A stretch of 64,000 nucleotides of DNA from NCBI GenBank assembly GCA_024515975.1, contig JAMSKV010000001.1:248001-312000 (forward strand), in the 5' to 3' direction. Source of the DNA: Endosaccharibacter trunci. Lineage in GTDB: Bacteria > Pseudomonadota > Alphaproteobacteria > Acetobacterales > Acetobacteraceae. A model generated the notes under the pieces. It ran no database searches. It saw only the letters and a list, made by a program, of their open reading frames with translations, and had not been told where the DNA came from. Within the stretch, counting starts at the first letter, position 1. Every line of letters starts with the position of its first letter. This document shows positions 53,003 to 63,185 of the stretch, in pieces. The position numbers and the translations under genes are program-made.

Positions 53003-53842
53003 ATGCGCGAGGGTGAGCGGTTTGCGGTCGTGACCGGGGCGACGAGCGGCATTGGCCGTTCCGTGGCGCTCGGTCTCGCCCGCGCGGGATTGCGTCCCAT
53101 CCTCATTGGCCGGAGCCGGGAGCGCCTTGCGAACACCGCGGTCGCGATCGCCGCCGCGGGGCAGTCCCCGATCCTGATCCGGGCCGATCTGTCCTCGTTG
53201 CGCGAGACCGCCGCCGCGGCCGCGGAGGTGCTGGACCAGGTGCCGGCGCTCGACGTGCTCGTGAACAATGCCGGCATCCTGTCGCCGCGCCGCACCGAAA
53301 CCGATGAAGGCCATGAGACGACTCTGGCGGTGAACCACCTGGCGCCGTTCGTGCTGACGCGCGCCCTCCTGCCGGCGCTGCGCGCATCGGGGAGGGGCAG
53401 GGTGGTGCAGACAGGCTCGTCCACCTCGGACCAGGCGTCGATCGACCCCGACGATCTGGAGCTGCGGCGAGGCTGGCGGATGACCCGCGCCTACGCCCGC
53501 TCGAAGCTGGCCCTTTTGATGGTGGCGATCGAGCTGGCGGCGGCGGAGCGCGATCGCGGCGTGGACGTCAATGTCGTCCATCCGGGCCTTGTGGCGACCG
53601 ACCTCGTGCGAGCGGGCGGCATTGACCAGTGGGTCTGGCGCCATATCCTGAGCCGAATGGCGCTGTCGCCCGAGCAGGGGGCGGACACGCTACTGCACGC
53701 CGCCCTGTCGCCCGATTTCGCCGGGATCAGCGGCTGCTATCTGAAGAAGCGCGCTCCCGTGCTCCCGAACCGGCGCGCGCTCGACCCGGGGCTGCGCGCG
53801 CGGGTTCTGGCGGCAACGGAGCGGCTCGCCGGGGCTGCCTGA
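53003..53842 (+). CDS. Short-chain dehydrogenase, retinol-dehydrogenase-like
   Basis: A 279-residue SDR. AVVTGATSGIGRSVALGLA (near residue 9) binds NAD(P), VLVNNAGILSPRRT follows, SSTSD supplies the catalytic Ser, and AYARSKLALLM has the Tyr-x3-Lys pair. Layout resembles the extended retinol-dehydrogenase-type SDRs with an ALDPGLRARVL tail. Substrate unknown. The ATG at 53003 has GGGGAG 7 bases upstream. Its 3' end overlaps the convergent second SDR gene by 116 bases. Confidence 0.88.
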   Translation: MREGERFAVVTGATSGIGRSVALGLARAGLRPILIGRSRERLANTAVAIAAAGQSPILIRADLSSLRETAAAAAEVLDQVPALDVLVNNAGILSPRRTETDEGHETTLAVNHLAPFVLTRALLPALRASGRGRVVQTGSSTSDQASIDPDDLELRRGWRMTRAYARSKLALLMVAIELAAAERDRGVDVNVVHPGLVATDLVRAGGIDQWVWRHILSRMALSPEQGADTLLHAALSPDFAGISGCYLKKRAPVLPNRRALDPGLRARVLAATERLAGAA

Positions 53843-54839
53843 CTGCGCGCCCGCGCAAGAGCGCCAACAGGCCGAGCAGGATCAGTTGCGAACTCCAGCC
53901 GCGTGCACGGCGGGTGAAGGCGCCATCCGGCGATACGGCTTCGGTGCGGGGTTCGAACAAGGTCGGAACCGGCTGGCGCGCCGCGTCGTCGCGCGGTATC
54001 TCGGACCCGAATTCGCTTTTGCCGACCAGATAGGCGGCCAGCGCCGGCGAGATGCGGGCGATCAGCGCATAGGCGCTCACCACGCCCGTCAGCCGTCGTT
54101 CGCCGCGCCCCGCGGCGCAGAGAAGGACGCCGCGCGCCGCGACGTCGGTGCAGTAGACCGGCGGCACCGGGCGTGCCGGAAAGCCCATATGCGAGACGGC
54201 GTGATCGAAGAACGGCGTGTTGACCGCCGGCGGCAGGAGGGTGGACACCCGCACCCGGCTCTTCTGCAGCTTCAGCTCGAGCTGAAGGGACTGGCCGAAC
54301 GCCCTGACCGCGGCCTTGGCGCCGGAATAGGAGCTCATCAACGGCACGCCGTGGATCACCACGGCGGAGCAGACATTGACGATCGTGCCGGAATCGCGCG
54401 GCCCCATATGCGCCAGCGCCACGCGCGTGCCGTTCACCGTGCCGTGATAGGTCACGTCGGTCACGCGACGGTATTCGGCATCCGGCACGTCGGTGAAGCG
54501 GCCATAGACGCCGTTGCCGGCGGCGTTCACCCAGCAATCGATCGGGCCCAGCGTGGCGGCGAGCGTGCGCGCGGCGGAGGCGAGCGCGTCGGCGTCCGAC
54601 ACGTCAGCCGAGGCGGAGGCCACCACCGCCCCGGGCACGCGGGCGCGGATCAGGCGCGCGGCGGCGGACAGATTCTCCGCCGAGCGGGAGATCAGGCCGA
54701 CGCGCCAGCCCTCCGCAGCGAAACGCAGCGCGGCGCCGAGCCCGATGCCTGACGATCCGCCGGTGAGGATCGCGACGCGGATCGGCGCGGGATCGTGTTC
54801 GGAAGGCCGCCGGAGACGGCCGGGAAAGCGTATACCCAT
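53727..54839 (-). CDS. Second short-chain dehydrogenase, convergent with the first
   Basis: A 370-residue SDR. VAILTGGSSGIGLGAALRFA near residue 23 binds NAD(P), NAAGNGVYGRFTDV and SSYSGAKAAVRAFGQSL (Tyr-x3-Lys) give the active site. A hydrophobic segment, SSQLILLGLLALL, lies towards the C terminus and suggests membrane attachment. The last ~40 residues, rich in Pro, Ala and Arg, are read antisense through the first SDR gene and look unconstrained. ATG 54839 is chosen as start; it has no good Shine-Dalgarno site. Confidence 0.82.
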   Translation of the reverse strand: MGIRFPGRLRRPSEHDPAPIRVAILTGGSSGIGLGAALRFAAEGWRVGLISRSAENLSAAARLIRARVPGAVVASASADVSDADALASAARTLAATLGPIDCWVNAAGNGVYGRFTDVPDAEYRRVTDVTYHGTVNGTRVALAHMGPRDSGTIVNVCSAVVIHGVPLMSSYSGAKAAVRAFGQSLQLELKLQKSRVRVSTLLPPAVNTPFFDHAVSHMGFPARPVPPVYCTDVAARGVLLCAAGRGERRLTGVVSAYALIARISPALAAYLVGKSEFGSEIPRDDAARQPVPTLFEPRTEAVSPDGAFTRRARGWSSQLILLGLLALLRGRAVRQPRRAAPLPPEPARAAPGRARAGSGARERASSDSSR

Positions 54840-55014
54840 GGCGGCATTAGCACGGTCGGGACGCGGCATGTCCATCCGGGGATGGCCGCGGCGCCGGGCC
54901 CATCGCGCGAAAGGCTGCCGCGCGTGAAACGCGCTTGGCATCGGGCCTGGTAAGACGCCATGTGGGTACTGCCCCAAGCCGTACTCGATCCTCCGGCCTT
55001 CACAAGGATATCGC

Positions 55015-55947
55015 GTGTCTGTTCAAGCCGTCCGGGTGGAACCGTCGCCCGTCTCGCTGAGCCATCTGCAGCGCCTGGAAGCGGACAGCATCCATATCAT
55101 GCAGGAGGTGATGGCCGAGGCCGAGCGCCCGGTGATGCTGTATTCGGTGGGCAAGGACAGCGCCGTGATGCTGCATCTGGCGCGCAAGGCGTTCCATCCC
55201 GCGCCGCCGCCGTTTCCGTTGCTGCACGTCGATACCACCTGGAAATTCCAGGAGATGTATCGCATGCGCGACCGCATGGCGGCCGAAAGCGGCATGGAGC
55301 TGCTGGTTCACCGCAACCCCGATGCCATGGCGCGCGGCATCAACCCGTTCGATCACGGTGCGCTGCATACCGATCTGTGGAAAACGGAAGGTCTGAAGCA
55401 GGCGCTGGACCTGCACGGTTTCGACGCGGCCTTCGGCGGCGCGCGGCGCGACGAGGAGAAGAGCCGCGCCAAGGAGCGGATCTTCTCGTTCCGGTCCGCC
55501 AACCATCGCTGGGATCCGAAGACGCAGCGCCCCGAACTCTGGCGGCTCTACAACGCCCGCAAGAACAAGGGCGAGAGCGTGCGCGTGTTTCCGCTGTCGA
55601 ACTGGACCGAGCTGGATATCTGGCAGTACATCCAGCTCGAATCGATCCCGATCGTGCCGCTCTATTTCGCCGCGCCGCGCCTCACTGTCGAGCGGGACGG
55701 CATGCTGCTGATGGTCGATGACGAGCGCTTCCGGCTGCTGCCGGACGAGGTTCCGGTCGAGCGCTCGATCCGATTCCGTACGCTCGGCTGCTATCCGCTG
55801 ACCGGGGCCGTGGAGAGCACGGCGGCGACGCTGCCGGAGGTGATCCAGGAGATGCTGCTCACCACCACCAGCGAGCGGCAGGGAAGGGCGATCGACAAGG
55901 ATGCCACCGCGTCCATGGAGAAGAAGAAGCAGGAGGGATATTTCTGA
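55015..55947 (+). CDS. cysD: Sulfate adenylyltransferase subunit 2
   Basis: A 310-residue PP-loop ATPase subunit that makes adenosine 5'-phosphosulfate from ATP and sulfate. [15 protein letters not shown] (PP-loop at residues 44-49), [28 protein letters not shown] and [14 protein letters not shown] are all CysD signatures. The start is GTG at 55015, preceded by AAGGA. Its stop TGA shares one base with the cysNC ATG (TGATG). Confidence 0.96.
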   Translation: MSVQAVRVEPSPVSLSHLQRLEADSIHIMQEVMAEAERPVMLYSVGKDSAVMLHLARKAFHPAPPPFPLLHVDTTWKFQEMYRMRDRMAAESGMELLVHRNPDAMARGINPFDHGALHTDLWKTEGLKQALDLHGFDAAFGGARRDEEKSRAKERIFSFRSANHRWDPKTQRPELWRLYNARKNKGESVRVFPLSNWTELDIWQYIQLESIPIVPLYFAAPRLTVERDGMLLMVDDERFRLLPDEVPVERSIRFRTLGCYPLTGAVESTAATLPEVIQEMLLTTTSERQGRAIDKDATASMEKKKQEGYF

Positions 55948-57851
55948 TGCCGGCCTCCCCCTCCTATCGCACCGACGCGCTGATCGCCGACGACATCGAC
56001 GCCTATCTCGAACTGCATCGCCGCAAGTCGCTGCTGCGTTTCATTACCTGCGGCTCGGTGGATGACGGCAAATCGACGCTGATCGGCCGGCTGCTCTACG
56101 ACAGCAAGATGATCTTCGACGATCAGCTCGCCGTGCTGGAGGCCGACAGCCGCCGCAACGGCACGCAGGGCGGCGGCATCGATTTCGCGCTGCTGGTGGA
56201 CGGGCTGGCCGCGGAGCGCGAGCAGGGCATCACCATCGATGTCGCCTATCGTTTCTTCGCGACGGAGAAACGCAAGTTCATCGTCGCCGATACGCCGGGC
56301 CACGAGCAGTACACGCGCAACATGGTCACCGGCGCGTCCACCGCCGACCTGGCGGTGATCCTGATCGACGCGCGCAAAGGGGTGCTGACGCAGACGCGGC
56401 GTCATTCGTATCTCGCCCACCTGCTCGGCATCCGCAATCTGGTGCTGGCCGTCAACAAGATGGACCTGATCGGCTACGATCGGCACGCCTACGACGCGAT
56501 CGTCGCCGACTACGCCGCTTTCGCGGCCTCGATCGGGATCGAGAGCTTCGTGCCGATGCCGATCTCCGGCCTGGCGGGCGACAATATCGCCACCCGCTCG
56601 GCCAACATGCTCTGGTATGACGGGCCGTGCCTGATCGAGCATCTGGAAACGGTGCCGCTGGACGTGGTGTCGGAACAGGCGATGCCGTTCCGCATGCCGG
56701 TGCAGATGGTGAAGCGGCCGGACCCGAATTTCCGCGGCTTCAGTGGGCTGATCGCCGCCGGCAGCGTTCGTCCTGGCGACCGGGTGCGGGTGCTGCCGTC
56801 CGGACGGGAAACGCGTGTGTCGCGCATCGTGACGTTCGATGGCGATCTGCCGTTGGCGGTGGCCGGACAATCGGTGACGCTGACCTTGGCCGACGAGGTC
56901 GATTGTTCGCGCGGCGACGTTCTCGCTGCGGCCTCGGCTCCGCCGCAGACCGCCGACCAGTTCGAGGCCACCATCGTGTGGATGTCGGACGAGCCGATGC
57001 TGCCCGGCCGCTCCTACCTGCTCAAGCTCGCCGCCCAGACCGTGTCGGCGCAGATCCAGGCGCCGAAATACCAGGTCAACGTCAACACCATGGCGGAAAT
57101 GCCCGCCAGGACGCTGGAGCTGAATGCGATCGGCGTCGCCAACCTGTTCACCGACCGGCCGCTGGTGTTCGAGCCCTATGTCGAAAGCCGCACGCTCGGC
57201 GGCTTCATCCTGATCGACAAGATCTCCAACGCCACCGTCGCCGCCGGCCTGCTGCATTTCGCGCTGCGTCGCGCCTCCAACGTCCACTGGCAGGCGCTGG
57301 AGGTGGATCGCGCCGCCCATGCCGCGCTGAAGAACCAGCAGCCGCGCGTGCTGTGGTTCACCGGCCTGTCCGGTGCGGGTAAATCGACCATCGCCAACCT
57401 GGTCGAGAAAAAGCTCCACGCCGCCGGGCGCCACACATTCCTGCTCGATGGCGACAACATCCGCCACGGGCTGTGCCGCGATCTCGGCTTCACCGACGCC
57501 GACCGGGTGGAGAACATCCGCCGTGTCGGCGAGGTGGCGCGGCTGATGGCCGATGCCGGCCTGATCGTGCTAACGGCCTTCATCTCGCCGTTCCGCGCCG
57601 AGCGCCGCATGGTGCGCGAGCTGATGGCGCCGGGCGAGTTCGTGGAAATCCACGTCGATACGCCGCTCGCGGAGGCTGAGCGGCGCGACGTGAAGGGGCT
57701 CTATGCCAAGGCGCGCCGTGGCGAGCTGCACAATTTCACCGGCATCGACAGCCCCTACGAGCCGCCCGAACGAGCGGAGATTACCGTCGATACATCCGGC
57801 ATGACGGCGGAAGAGGCGGCCGAGATGATCGTGGCGCGATTGTTCGCCTGA
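55947..57851 (+). CDS. cysNC: Bifunctional sulfate adenylyltransferase subunit 1 / adenylylsulfate kinase
   Basis: A 634-residue fusion. Residues 1-460 are the CysN GTPase: [19 protein letters not shown] holds the P-loop (36-44), [14 protein letters not shown] the DxxG motif and NKMDLIGYD the base-binding motif. From about residue 470 the CysC kinase begins with [17 protein letters not shown] and [19 protein letters not shown] hydrolysis drives APS formation and the kinase makes PAPS. The two-activity fusion is common in alphaproteobacteria. It is co-translated with cysD. Confidence 0.96.
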   Translation: MPASPSYRTDALIADDIDAYLELHRRKSLLRFITCGSVDDGKSTLIGRLLYDSKMIFDDQLAVLEADSRRNGTQGGGIDFALLVDGLAAEREQGITIDVAYRFFATEKRKFIVADTPGHEQYTRNMVTGASTADLAVILIDARKGVLTQTRRHSYLAHLLGIRNLVLAVNKMDLIGYDRHAYDAIVADYAAFAASIGIESFVPMPISGLAGDNIATRSANMLWYDGPCLIEHLETVPLDVVSEQAMPFRMPVQMVKRPDPNFRGFSGLIAAGSVRPGDRVRVLPSGRETRVSRIVTFDGDLPLAVAGQSVTLTLADEVDCSRGDVLAAASAPPQTADQFEATIVWMSDEPMLPGRSYLLKLAAQTVSAQIQAPKYQVNVNTMAEMPARTLELNAIGVANLFTDRPLVFEPYVESRTLGGFILIDKISNATVAAGLLHFALRRASNVHWQALEVDRAAHAALKNQQPRVLWFTGLSGAGKSTIANLVEKKLHAAGRHTFLLDGDNIRHGLCRDLGFTDADRVENIRRVGEVARLMADAGLIVLTAFISPFRAERRMVRELMAPGEFVEIHVDTPLAEAERRDVKGLYAKARRGELHNFTGIDSPYEPPERAEITVDTSGMTAEEAAEMIVARLFA

Positions 57852-57869
57852 GCCGATCGCCGGGGGGGC

Positions 57870-58745
57870 TCAGGCGTCGACAAGCGCCGGCGCGTTCGCG
57901 CGTTCCGTCGCTGTCGGTGGCGCCACCAGGCTTTCGCGCGTGTCGTCAGGGGCGGGCATGGACACCGCCGCGAACGCGTCGAGCGTCGGCCGCGCGAATA
58001 GAAAGCCCTGGAACAGGCGAACGCCGAGATCCGACAGGGCCCTGTACTCGTCCGGCGTCTCGATCCCCTCGGCGATCATCGTCACGCCAAGCGAGTCCAG
58101 CATGCGGGCGATGCCGGAGACGATCAGCCGGCGCGCACGATCGCCGTCCAGGCCGCGCACCAGTTTCATGTCGAGTTTGACAATGTCCGGCGTGATGTCG
58201 GCGAGAATGTCGAAATTGGCGTAGCCCGCGCCGAAATCGTCCAGCGCGACCTTGAAGCCGAGCGCGCGGTAGGCGGTCAGGATCCTGCGCAGATGCGCCG
58301 GATCGTCGAGCTGTTCTTGTTCCGTCACTTCGAACATCAGCGCTTCGTTCGGCAGGCCGTGGCGGCGTGCGGCGGCGAGGCTGCTGCTGATGCAGCGGGC
58401 GGGCTCGTAGATCGCGTTGGGGCTGAAATTGATCGAGAGCAGCGCGCCGCTCCCGGCGAGGCCGAGTTCCGCGGCACGCCGGATCGCGGTCATGCGGCAG
58501 AGCTGGTCGAAGGCGTAGCGATTGCGATCCGTCACCTGCGACAGAACGAAGCCCGCACCTTCGCCACCGACGCCGCGCACCAGCGCCTCCTGGGCGAACA
58601 CCCGGCCGGTTCGATCGACGATCGGCTGAAAGGCCATTCGGATCGGCTGCGAGAACCGCGCCTCGCCGCCCCCGCGCTCGCCGCAACCGGCACATCCACC
58701 GGCGGAGGTGCTGGACGAGACCGGATCGGGCAGGGTTGCGTTCAT
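57870..58745 (-). CDS. EAL-domain cyclic-di-GMP phosphodiesterase with an N-terminal CxxC
   Basis: A 291-residue single-domain EAL protein. QEALVRG (residues 52-58) is the EAL motif; SINFSPNAIYEP, FEVTEQEQ, ALDDFGAGYANFD, IVKLDMKL and AEGIETPDEY provide the Mg-binding Glu, Asn, Asp and Lys residues, so it looks active and should hydrolyse cyclic-di-GMP. The N terminus has CAGC (Cys 18 and 21) before the domain, a feature I know from a group of EAL proteins where it may bind metal or a cluster. The ATG at 58745 is taken; ATG 58757 is possible. Stop faces the convergent cysNC. Confidence 0.88.
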   Translation of the reverse strand: MNATLPDPVSSSTSAGGCAGCGERGGGEARFSQPIRMAFQPIVDRTGRVFAQEALVRGVGGEGAGFVLSQVTDRNRYAFDQLCRMTAIRRAAELGLAGSGALLSINFSPNAIYEPARCISSSLAAARRHGLPNEALMFEVTEQEQLDDPAHLRRILTAYRALGFKVALDDFGAGYANFDILADITPDIVKLDMKLVRGLDGDRARRLIVSGIARMLDSLGVTMIAEGIETPDEYRALSDLGVRLFQGFLFARPTLDAFAAVSMPAPDDTRESLVAPPTATERANAPALVDA

Positions 58746-58794
58746 GGCATGGACCATAGCGGCAGACCATGAATCGCCGGTTAATCGGCCTTCG

Positions 58795-60684
58795 TCAGCC
58801 CGCCGCTTCCAGCGCCGCCTCGGCTTCCAGCCAAGCCGCCTCGGCGTCCTCCGCTTCCCGGGCGATGGCCGCCAGACGCGTATTGGCCCGGGTGATCTCC
58901 TCGGTCTTGCCGCCGGCATAGAGCTGCGGATCGGCGAGGCGCGCTTCCAGCCTGGCGCGTTCCTCCGCCAGCTTCGCCAGCAGTGCCTCCGCCTCTTTGG
59001 CGCGCTTGCGGACGGGTGCCAACGCCTTGCGCTGTTCCGCCCGATCGCGACGCTCCTCGGCGCGTGCCGGCTGGGCACGGCTGCCAGGCTCGGCGGCGGT
59101 GCCCTTCGCGGCGGCGCGGGCGCGCTCGGCCAGCCAAGCGCGATACTCCCCCATGTCGCCGTCGAACGGCTGTACCCGGCCGTCGCCCACCAGCCACAGG
59201 CGATCGGCCACCAGCTCCACCAGATGCGGATCGTGGCTGATCAGCAGGACGGCGCCGCTGAAATCGGCCAGGGCACGGATCAGCGCCTCGCGCGCGTCCA
59301 GATCGAGATGGTTGGTCGGCTCGTCCAGGATCAGGAGCTGCGGCGCATCGCGCGTGGCCAGCGCCAGCAACAGGCGCGCCTTCTCGCCGCCGGACAGGTC
59401 GCGCGTCGGCGTGTCGGCCTTGGTGGCGTCGAGGCCGAACCGGGCCGCCTGCGCGCGCAGGGCCGTGGGCAGGGCTTGCGGCTGGGCGCGGGCCAGGTGC
59501 TGCACCGGGCTTTCGTCCGGCAGAAGCTCCTCGGCCTGATGCTGAGCGAAATAGCCGACGCGTAGCTTCGGGCTGTGCTGGATCGTGCCGGAGAGCGGCG
59601 GCAGACGCCCGGCGATCAGCTTGGCGAAGGTGGATTTGCCGTTGCCATTGGCGCCGAGCAGGGCGATGCGGTCCTCCATGTCGATGCGAAGCGACATGGA
59701 GCCCAGAACGACGCGCCCGTCATAGCCGACCGTGGCGCGATCGAGCATCAGCATCGGCGGGGCCAGGGCGGCGGGCTCGGGGAAGCTGAACCGCGTGGGG
59801 GTATCCTCCACCACGGATTCCAGCGCGGGCAGCTTCTCCAGCGCCTTCAGACGGGCCTGCGCCTGACGCGCCTTGCTGGCCTTGGCGCGGAACCGGTCCA
59901 CGAAACTCTGCATATGCGCGCGCTGGGCGGCGATGCGCTCGGCGGCCCGGTTCTGCTGCAGCGCCTGCTCGGTGCGGATGCGGACGAACTCGTCGTAGCC
60001 GCCCGGGGTCAGCGACAGCTTGCCGCGATCCAGATGCGCGATCGCGTCCACCGCGCGATCCAGCAGCCCCCGATCATGCGACACGATCAGCGCGGCGCCG
60101 GGGAACTTGGCAAGCCAGGATTCCAGCCAGAGCGTGGCTTCGAGATCGAGATGGTTGGTGGGCTCGTCCAGCAGAAGCAGGTCGGGGTTCAGGAACAGGG
60201 CGGTGGCCAGTGCCACGCGCATGCGCCAGCCGCCGGAGAAATCGTCCACCGGCCGCGCCTGCGCGTCGGCGTCGAAGCCGAGACCGCTCAGGATCGCGGC
60301 GGCGCGGGCCGGCGCGCTGTCGGCGCCGATGGTGCGCAGGCGTTCGTGGATATCGGCGAGGCGGGCGGCATCGGTGGCGGTCTCGGCTTCCGCCAGCAGC
60401 GCGGTGCGTTCCTCGTCGCCGGCCAGGACGGTGTCGATCAGGCTGCCCTGGCCCGCCGGCGCCTCCTGCTTGATGCGGGCCATGCGGGCGCGCGACGACA
60501 GCCTGATCTCGCCGCCATCGGGCGCGATATCGCCGGCGATCGCGGCCAGGAGCGTCGATTTGCCGGCGCCGTTGCGCCCCACCAGCCCGATCCGGCGCCC
60601 CGGCTCGACCGACAGGTCCGCCCCCTCCAGCAGGGTGCGGCCGGCGATGCGAAGGGTCAGCGAGGAGATGACGAGAAGGCTCAA
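58795..60684 (-). CDS. ABC-F family ATPase (Uup/EttA-like)
   Basis: A 629-residue soluble protein with two ABC domains and no membrane helices. The first has GRNGAGKSTLLAAIAG, DDFSGGWRMRVALA and LLLLDEPTNHLDLE; the second has GANGNGKSTFAKLI, LSGGEKARLLLALA and LLILDEPTNHLDLD. A linker rich in charged residues (KASKARQAQARLKALEKL) and a C-terminal coiled coil fit the Uup-type ABC-F group that acts on ribosomes or DNA repair. The gene order does not narrow the role. Confidence 0.92.
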   Translation of the reverse strand: MSLLVISSLTLRIAGRTLLEGADLSVEPGRRIGLVGRNGAGKSTLLAAIAGDIAPDGGEIRLSSRARMARIKQEAPAGQGSLIDTVLAGDEERTALLAEAETATDAARLADIHERLRTIGADSAPARAAAILSGLGFDADAQARPVDDFSGGWRMRVALATALFLNPDLLLLDEPTNHLDLEATLWLESWLAKFPGAALIVSHDRGLLDRAVDAIAHLDRGKLSLTPGGYDEFVRIRTEQALQQNRAAERIAAQRAHMQSFVDRFRAKASKARQAQARLKALEKLPALESVVEDTPTRFSFPEPAALAPPMLMLDRATVGYDGRVVLGSMSLRIDMEDRIALLGANGNGKSTFAKLIAGRLPPLSGTIQHSPKLRVGYFAQHQAEELLPDESPVQHLARAQPQALPTALRAQAARFGLDATKADTPTRDLSGGEKARLLLALATRDAPQLLILDEPTNHLDLDAREALIRALADFSGAVLLISHDPHLVELVADRLWLVGDGRVQPFDGDMGEYRAWLAERARAAAKGTAAEPGSRAQPARAEERRDRAEQRKALAPVRKRAKEAEALLAKLAEERARLEARLADPQLYAGGKTEEITRANTRLAAIAREAEDAEAAWLEAEAALEAAG

Positions 60685-60773
60685 GAACCGCTCCGCGGCA
60701 GGACGAAATGGCTCCGGACCGAAGCCGCCGCCGTTCTAGTCGCGACCGCAGCGGAGGCCAACATTCCGTCTGC

Positions 60774-61400
60774 CTATGCCGGCGGCACGAGCCGGAACGC
60801 CTCGGTGGCTTCCGCGCGCGCGGAATGGGCGGCGAGCGCCGGGAAGCGCGCCGGATCGGCGGAATCCGGCGCGACGTGGTTGGCGAACCACCAGGCGACG
60901 GCGAGGGTGATGTCGGGCTGAAGCTGGGTCTGGCCGAACAGCCAGGGCTCGGCATCGGACATGGTCTGTTCCAGCATGGCGAGGCTGGAATCGAGTTGCT
61001 GGCGGAGGCGGTCCAGCCAGGGCTCGTGCCGCTTCTCCGCGGGGCGCAGATTGGTTTCGTACGAGATCTGCACGCTCTTTTCGCAGACGGCCAGCCCGAG
61101 GGCGATCGAACGCAGCGCTTTCGGCAACAGGGCAGGGTTCGCCGGCATGAGCGACCGGCCGGCCGGGGCGATCCGTTCCAGATAGTCGAGGATCAGGCCG
61201 GACTCGAACAGAACCGTGCCGTCCTCCAGCACCAGCGTGGGCGCCTTGACCGACGGGTTGACGACGCGGAAGCGGTCGTAATCGCGGAAGACCGAGAGCT
61301 TCTCGTGCTCGAACGGCATCGCCAGACGATGCAGCGAAATTGCCACCCGGCGGACGAAGGGAGAGTCGGGCATTCCGATCAGGCGCATGGGGTCGTTCAT
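60774..61400 (-). CDS. Glutathione S-transferase family protein
   Basis: A 208-residue protein. Residues 1-80 form a thioredoxin-like domain ([21 protein letters not shown], then [19 protein letters not shown] with the cis-proline and ESxxI glutathione loop) and the rest is helical. It may conjugate or isomerise small molecules. Substrate cannot be inferred. It lies 89 bases upstream of the ABC-F gene on the same strand and is divergent from ndk. Confidence 0.9.
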   Translation of the reverse strand: MNDPMRLIGMPDSPFVRRVAISLHRLAMPFEHEKLSVFRDYDRFRVVNPSVKAPTLVLEDGTVLFESGLILDYLERIAPAGRSLMPANPALLPKALRSIALGLAVCEKSVQISYETNLRPAEKRHEPWLDRLRQQLDSSLAMLEQTMSDAEPWLFGQTQLQPDITLAVAWWFANHVAPDSADPARFPALAAHSARAEATEAFRLVPPA

Positions 61401-61485
61401 CCGTGGTGACGGGCGGCGGTGTAGCCGCCAGCCTCGATTTGCTCTAAGCCGCGCGCAACCTCATCATGGCACCAGGAGATCCACC

Positions 61486-61908
61486 ATGGCGATCGAGCGT
61501 ACCCTGTCGATTCTGAAGCCGGACGCGACGCGTCGCAACCTGACCGGCAAGATCAACGCCCTGTTCGAGGAGGCGGGTCTCCGCATCGTCGCCCAGAAGC
61601 GCATCCAGCTCACCGAAGCGACCGCCGGCCAGTTCTATGCCGTGCATAAGGAGCGTCCGTTCTACGGCAGCCTCGTCGCCTCCATGATCTCCGCGCCGGT
61701 GGTGGTGCAGGTCCTGGAAGGCGAGAACGCCGTTCTGGCGCATCGCGGCGTGATGGGTGCCACCGACCCGAAGAAGGCCGAGCCGCACACGGTGCGCGCG
61801 CAGTTCGCCGAGAGCATCGAGGCGAACTCCGTGCATGGTTCGGACAGCCTGGAGAATGCCGCGACCGAGATCGCGTTCTTCTTCGCCGGCACCGAGATCC
61901 TGCCCTGA
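61486..61908 (+). CDS. ndk: Nucleoside-diphosphate kinase
   Basis: A 140-residue enzyme that balances nucleoside triphosphates by transferring phosphate through His117 (NSVHGSDS). [20 protein letters not shown] at the N terminus and [13 protein letters not shown] are standard. Length is exactly that of bacterial Ndk. The ATG at 61486 has AGGAGA 7 bases upstream. The MFS gene downstream may start at a CTG overlapping the ndk stop codon. Confidence 0.97.
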   Translation: MAIERTLSILKPDATRRNLTGKINALFEEAGLRIVAQKRIQLTEATAGQFYAVHKERPFYGSLVASMISAPVVVQVLEGENAVLAHRGVMGATDPKKAEPHTVRAQFAESIEANSVHGSDSLENAATEIAFFFAGTEILP

Positions 61909-61961
61909 TCGCGAAGGCGCCCGCGTCCGGTGTCGCAGCCGGTGCGGGCGCCGTCCCCCGT

Positions 61962-63185
61962 TTGGGGGCCGCCTCCGTTGCCGCCGCCGTGTTCGGCAAC
62001 CTTCTGGAGGTATTCGACTTCATCGCCTACGGCATCTTCGCTGTGGCGATCGGGCGATGCTTCTTTCCGTCCAAGGACGCCTATCTCAGCCTGCTTTTAT
62101 CGGTCACCACGTTCGGGGTCGGCTTCGTCACCAGGCCGCTCGGCGCGCTGCTGATCGGCATTCTGGCCGACAGGCGCGGCCGGCGCGCGGGCATGATCGC
62201 CTCGCTCGGGTTGATGGGGCTGGGCAGTCTCACCATCGCCGTTTTACCCGGCTACGCGACGCTCGGCATCGCCGCCCCCGTCCTGCTGCTGCTGGCGCGC
62301 ATGATCCAGGGAATCGCCTGGGGCGCCGAAGCCGGCCCCGCCACGGCGTTCCTGCTCGAGAACGCGCCGCCTAGCCAGCGCGGCTATTTCGCCTCCTGGC
62401 AATCGGCGAGCCAGATGCTGGCAGTGCTGCTGGCCGGTTCGATCGGTTTCCTGAGCGCGCTGCTCGGCGGCGAGGCGACGATGAACGCATGGGGTTGGCG
62501 CATCCCGTTCGCCCTGGGCGTGCTGGTGGTCCCGGTCGGCCTTCTGCTGCGACGTGGCATGGAAGAGGCGCCGCGTCTCGCTGAAAGCAGCGCGGACGGC
62601 GCATCCCTGTTCCAGTCCGGCTGGGTCGCGCTGGCCTGCGCCACGATGCTGGTGATCGCCGGAACCGTCAGCCAGTATTTCATCAACTACGTCACCACCT
62701 ATGCGCTGACCTCGCTGCATCTGCCGGAGACCATCTCGTTCCTGGGCACCGTGATCGCGGGCGTGGTCGGAACGGCGGCGGCGCTCGGCGGCGGCGCGTT
62801 GTCGGACCGGATCGGCCTGTTCCCGATCGTGGTGCTGCCGCGCATCCTGCTCGGGCTGCTGATCGTGCCGATGCTGGTGCTGCTGCAAGGGGTACCGGGC
62901 TGGTGGAGCTTCGCGCTGGTGACGGCTTCGATCACGCTGCTGCAGGTGGGCAGCTTCGCCGCCAGCCTGCGCCTGCTGCTGGAACTGTTTCCGGCCCAGA
63001 AGCGCAGCACGGGGTTCGGATTGCTCTATGCGCTGGGCATTTCCGTGTTCGGCGGCACGGCGCAGATCGTGTTCACCTTCCTGATCCACTGGACCGGCAA
63101 TCCGGCCTCGCCCTCCTGGTATCTGGCGCTGGTGAACCTGCTCTGTGCCGGGGCGGGGATGGTGCTGATCAGAGGGCGCCGATGA
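61962..63185 (+). CDS. MFS transporter, metabolite:proton symporter type; start uncertain
   Basis: A twelve-helix permease of about 407 residues from the TTG at 61962. GNLLEVFDFIAYGIFAVAIG in helix 1 and GALLIGILADRRGRRAGMI (the loop 2-3 MFS motif) are typical of the citrate/alpha-ketoglutarate/shikimate symporter family. The TTG lacks a Shine-Dalgarno. The frame is open back to a CTG at 61905 that overlaps the ndk stop as CTGA, giving 19 more residues. Its stop overlaps the GT2 gene by 4 bases. Substrate unknown. Confidence 0.85.
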   Translation: MGAASVAAAVFGNLLEVFDFIAYGIFAVAIGRCFFPSKDAYLSLLLSVTTFGVGFVTRPLGALLIGILADRRGRRAGMIASLGLMGLGSLTIAVLPGYATLGIAAPVLLLLARMIQGIAWGAEAGPATAFLLENAPPSQRGYFASWQSASQMLAVLLAGSIGFLSALLGGEATMNAWGWRIPFALGVLVVPVGLLLRRGMEEAPRLAESSADGASLFQSGWVALACATMLVIAGTVSQYFINYVTTYALTSLHLPETISFLGTVIAGVVGTAAALGGGALSDRIGLFPIVVLPRILLGLLIVPMLVLLQGVPGWWSFALVTASITLLQVGSFAASLRLLLELFPAQKRSTGFGLLYALGISVFGGTAQIVFTFLIHWTGNPASPSWYLALVNLLCAGAGMVLIRGRR

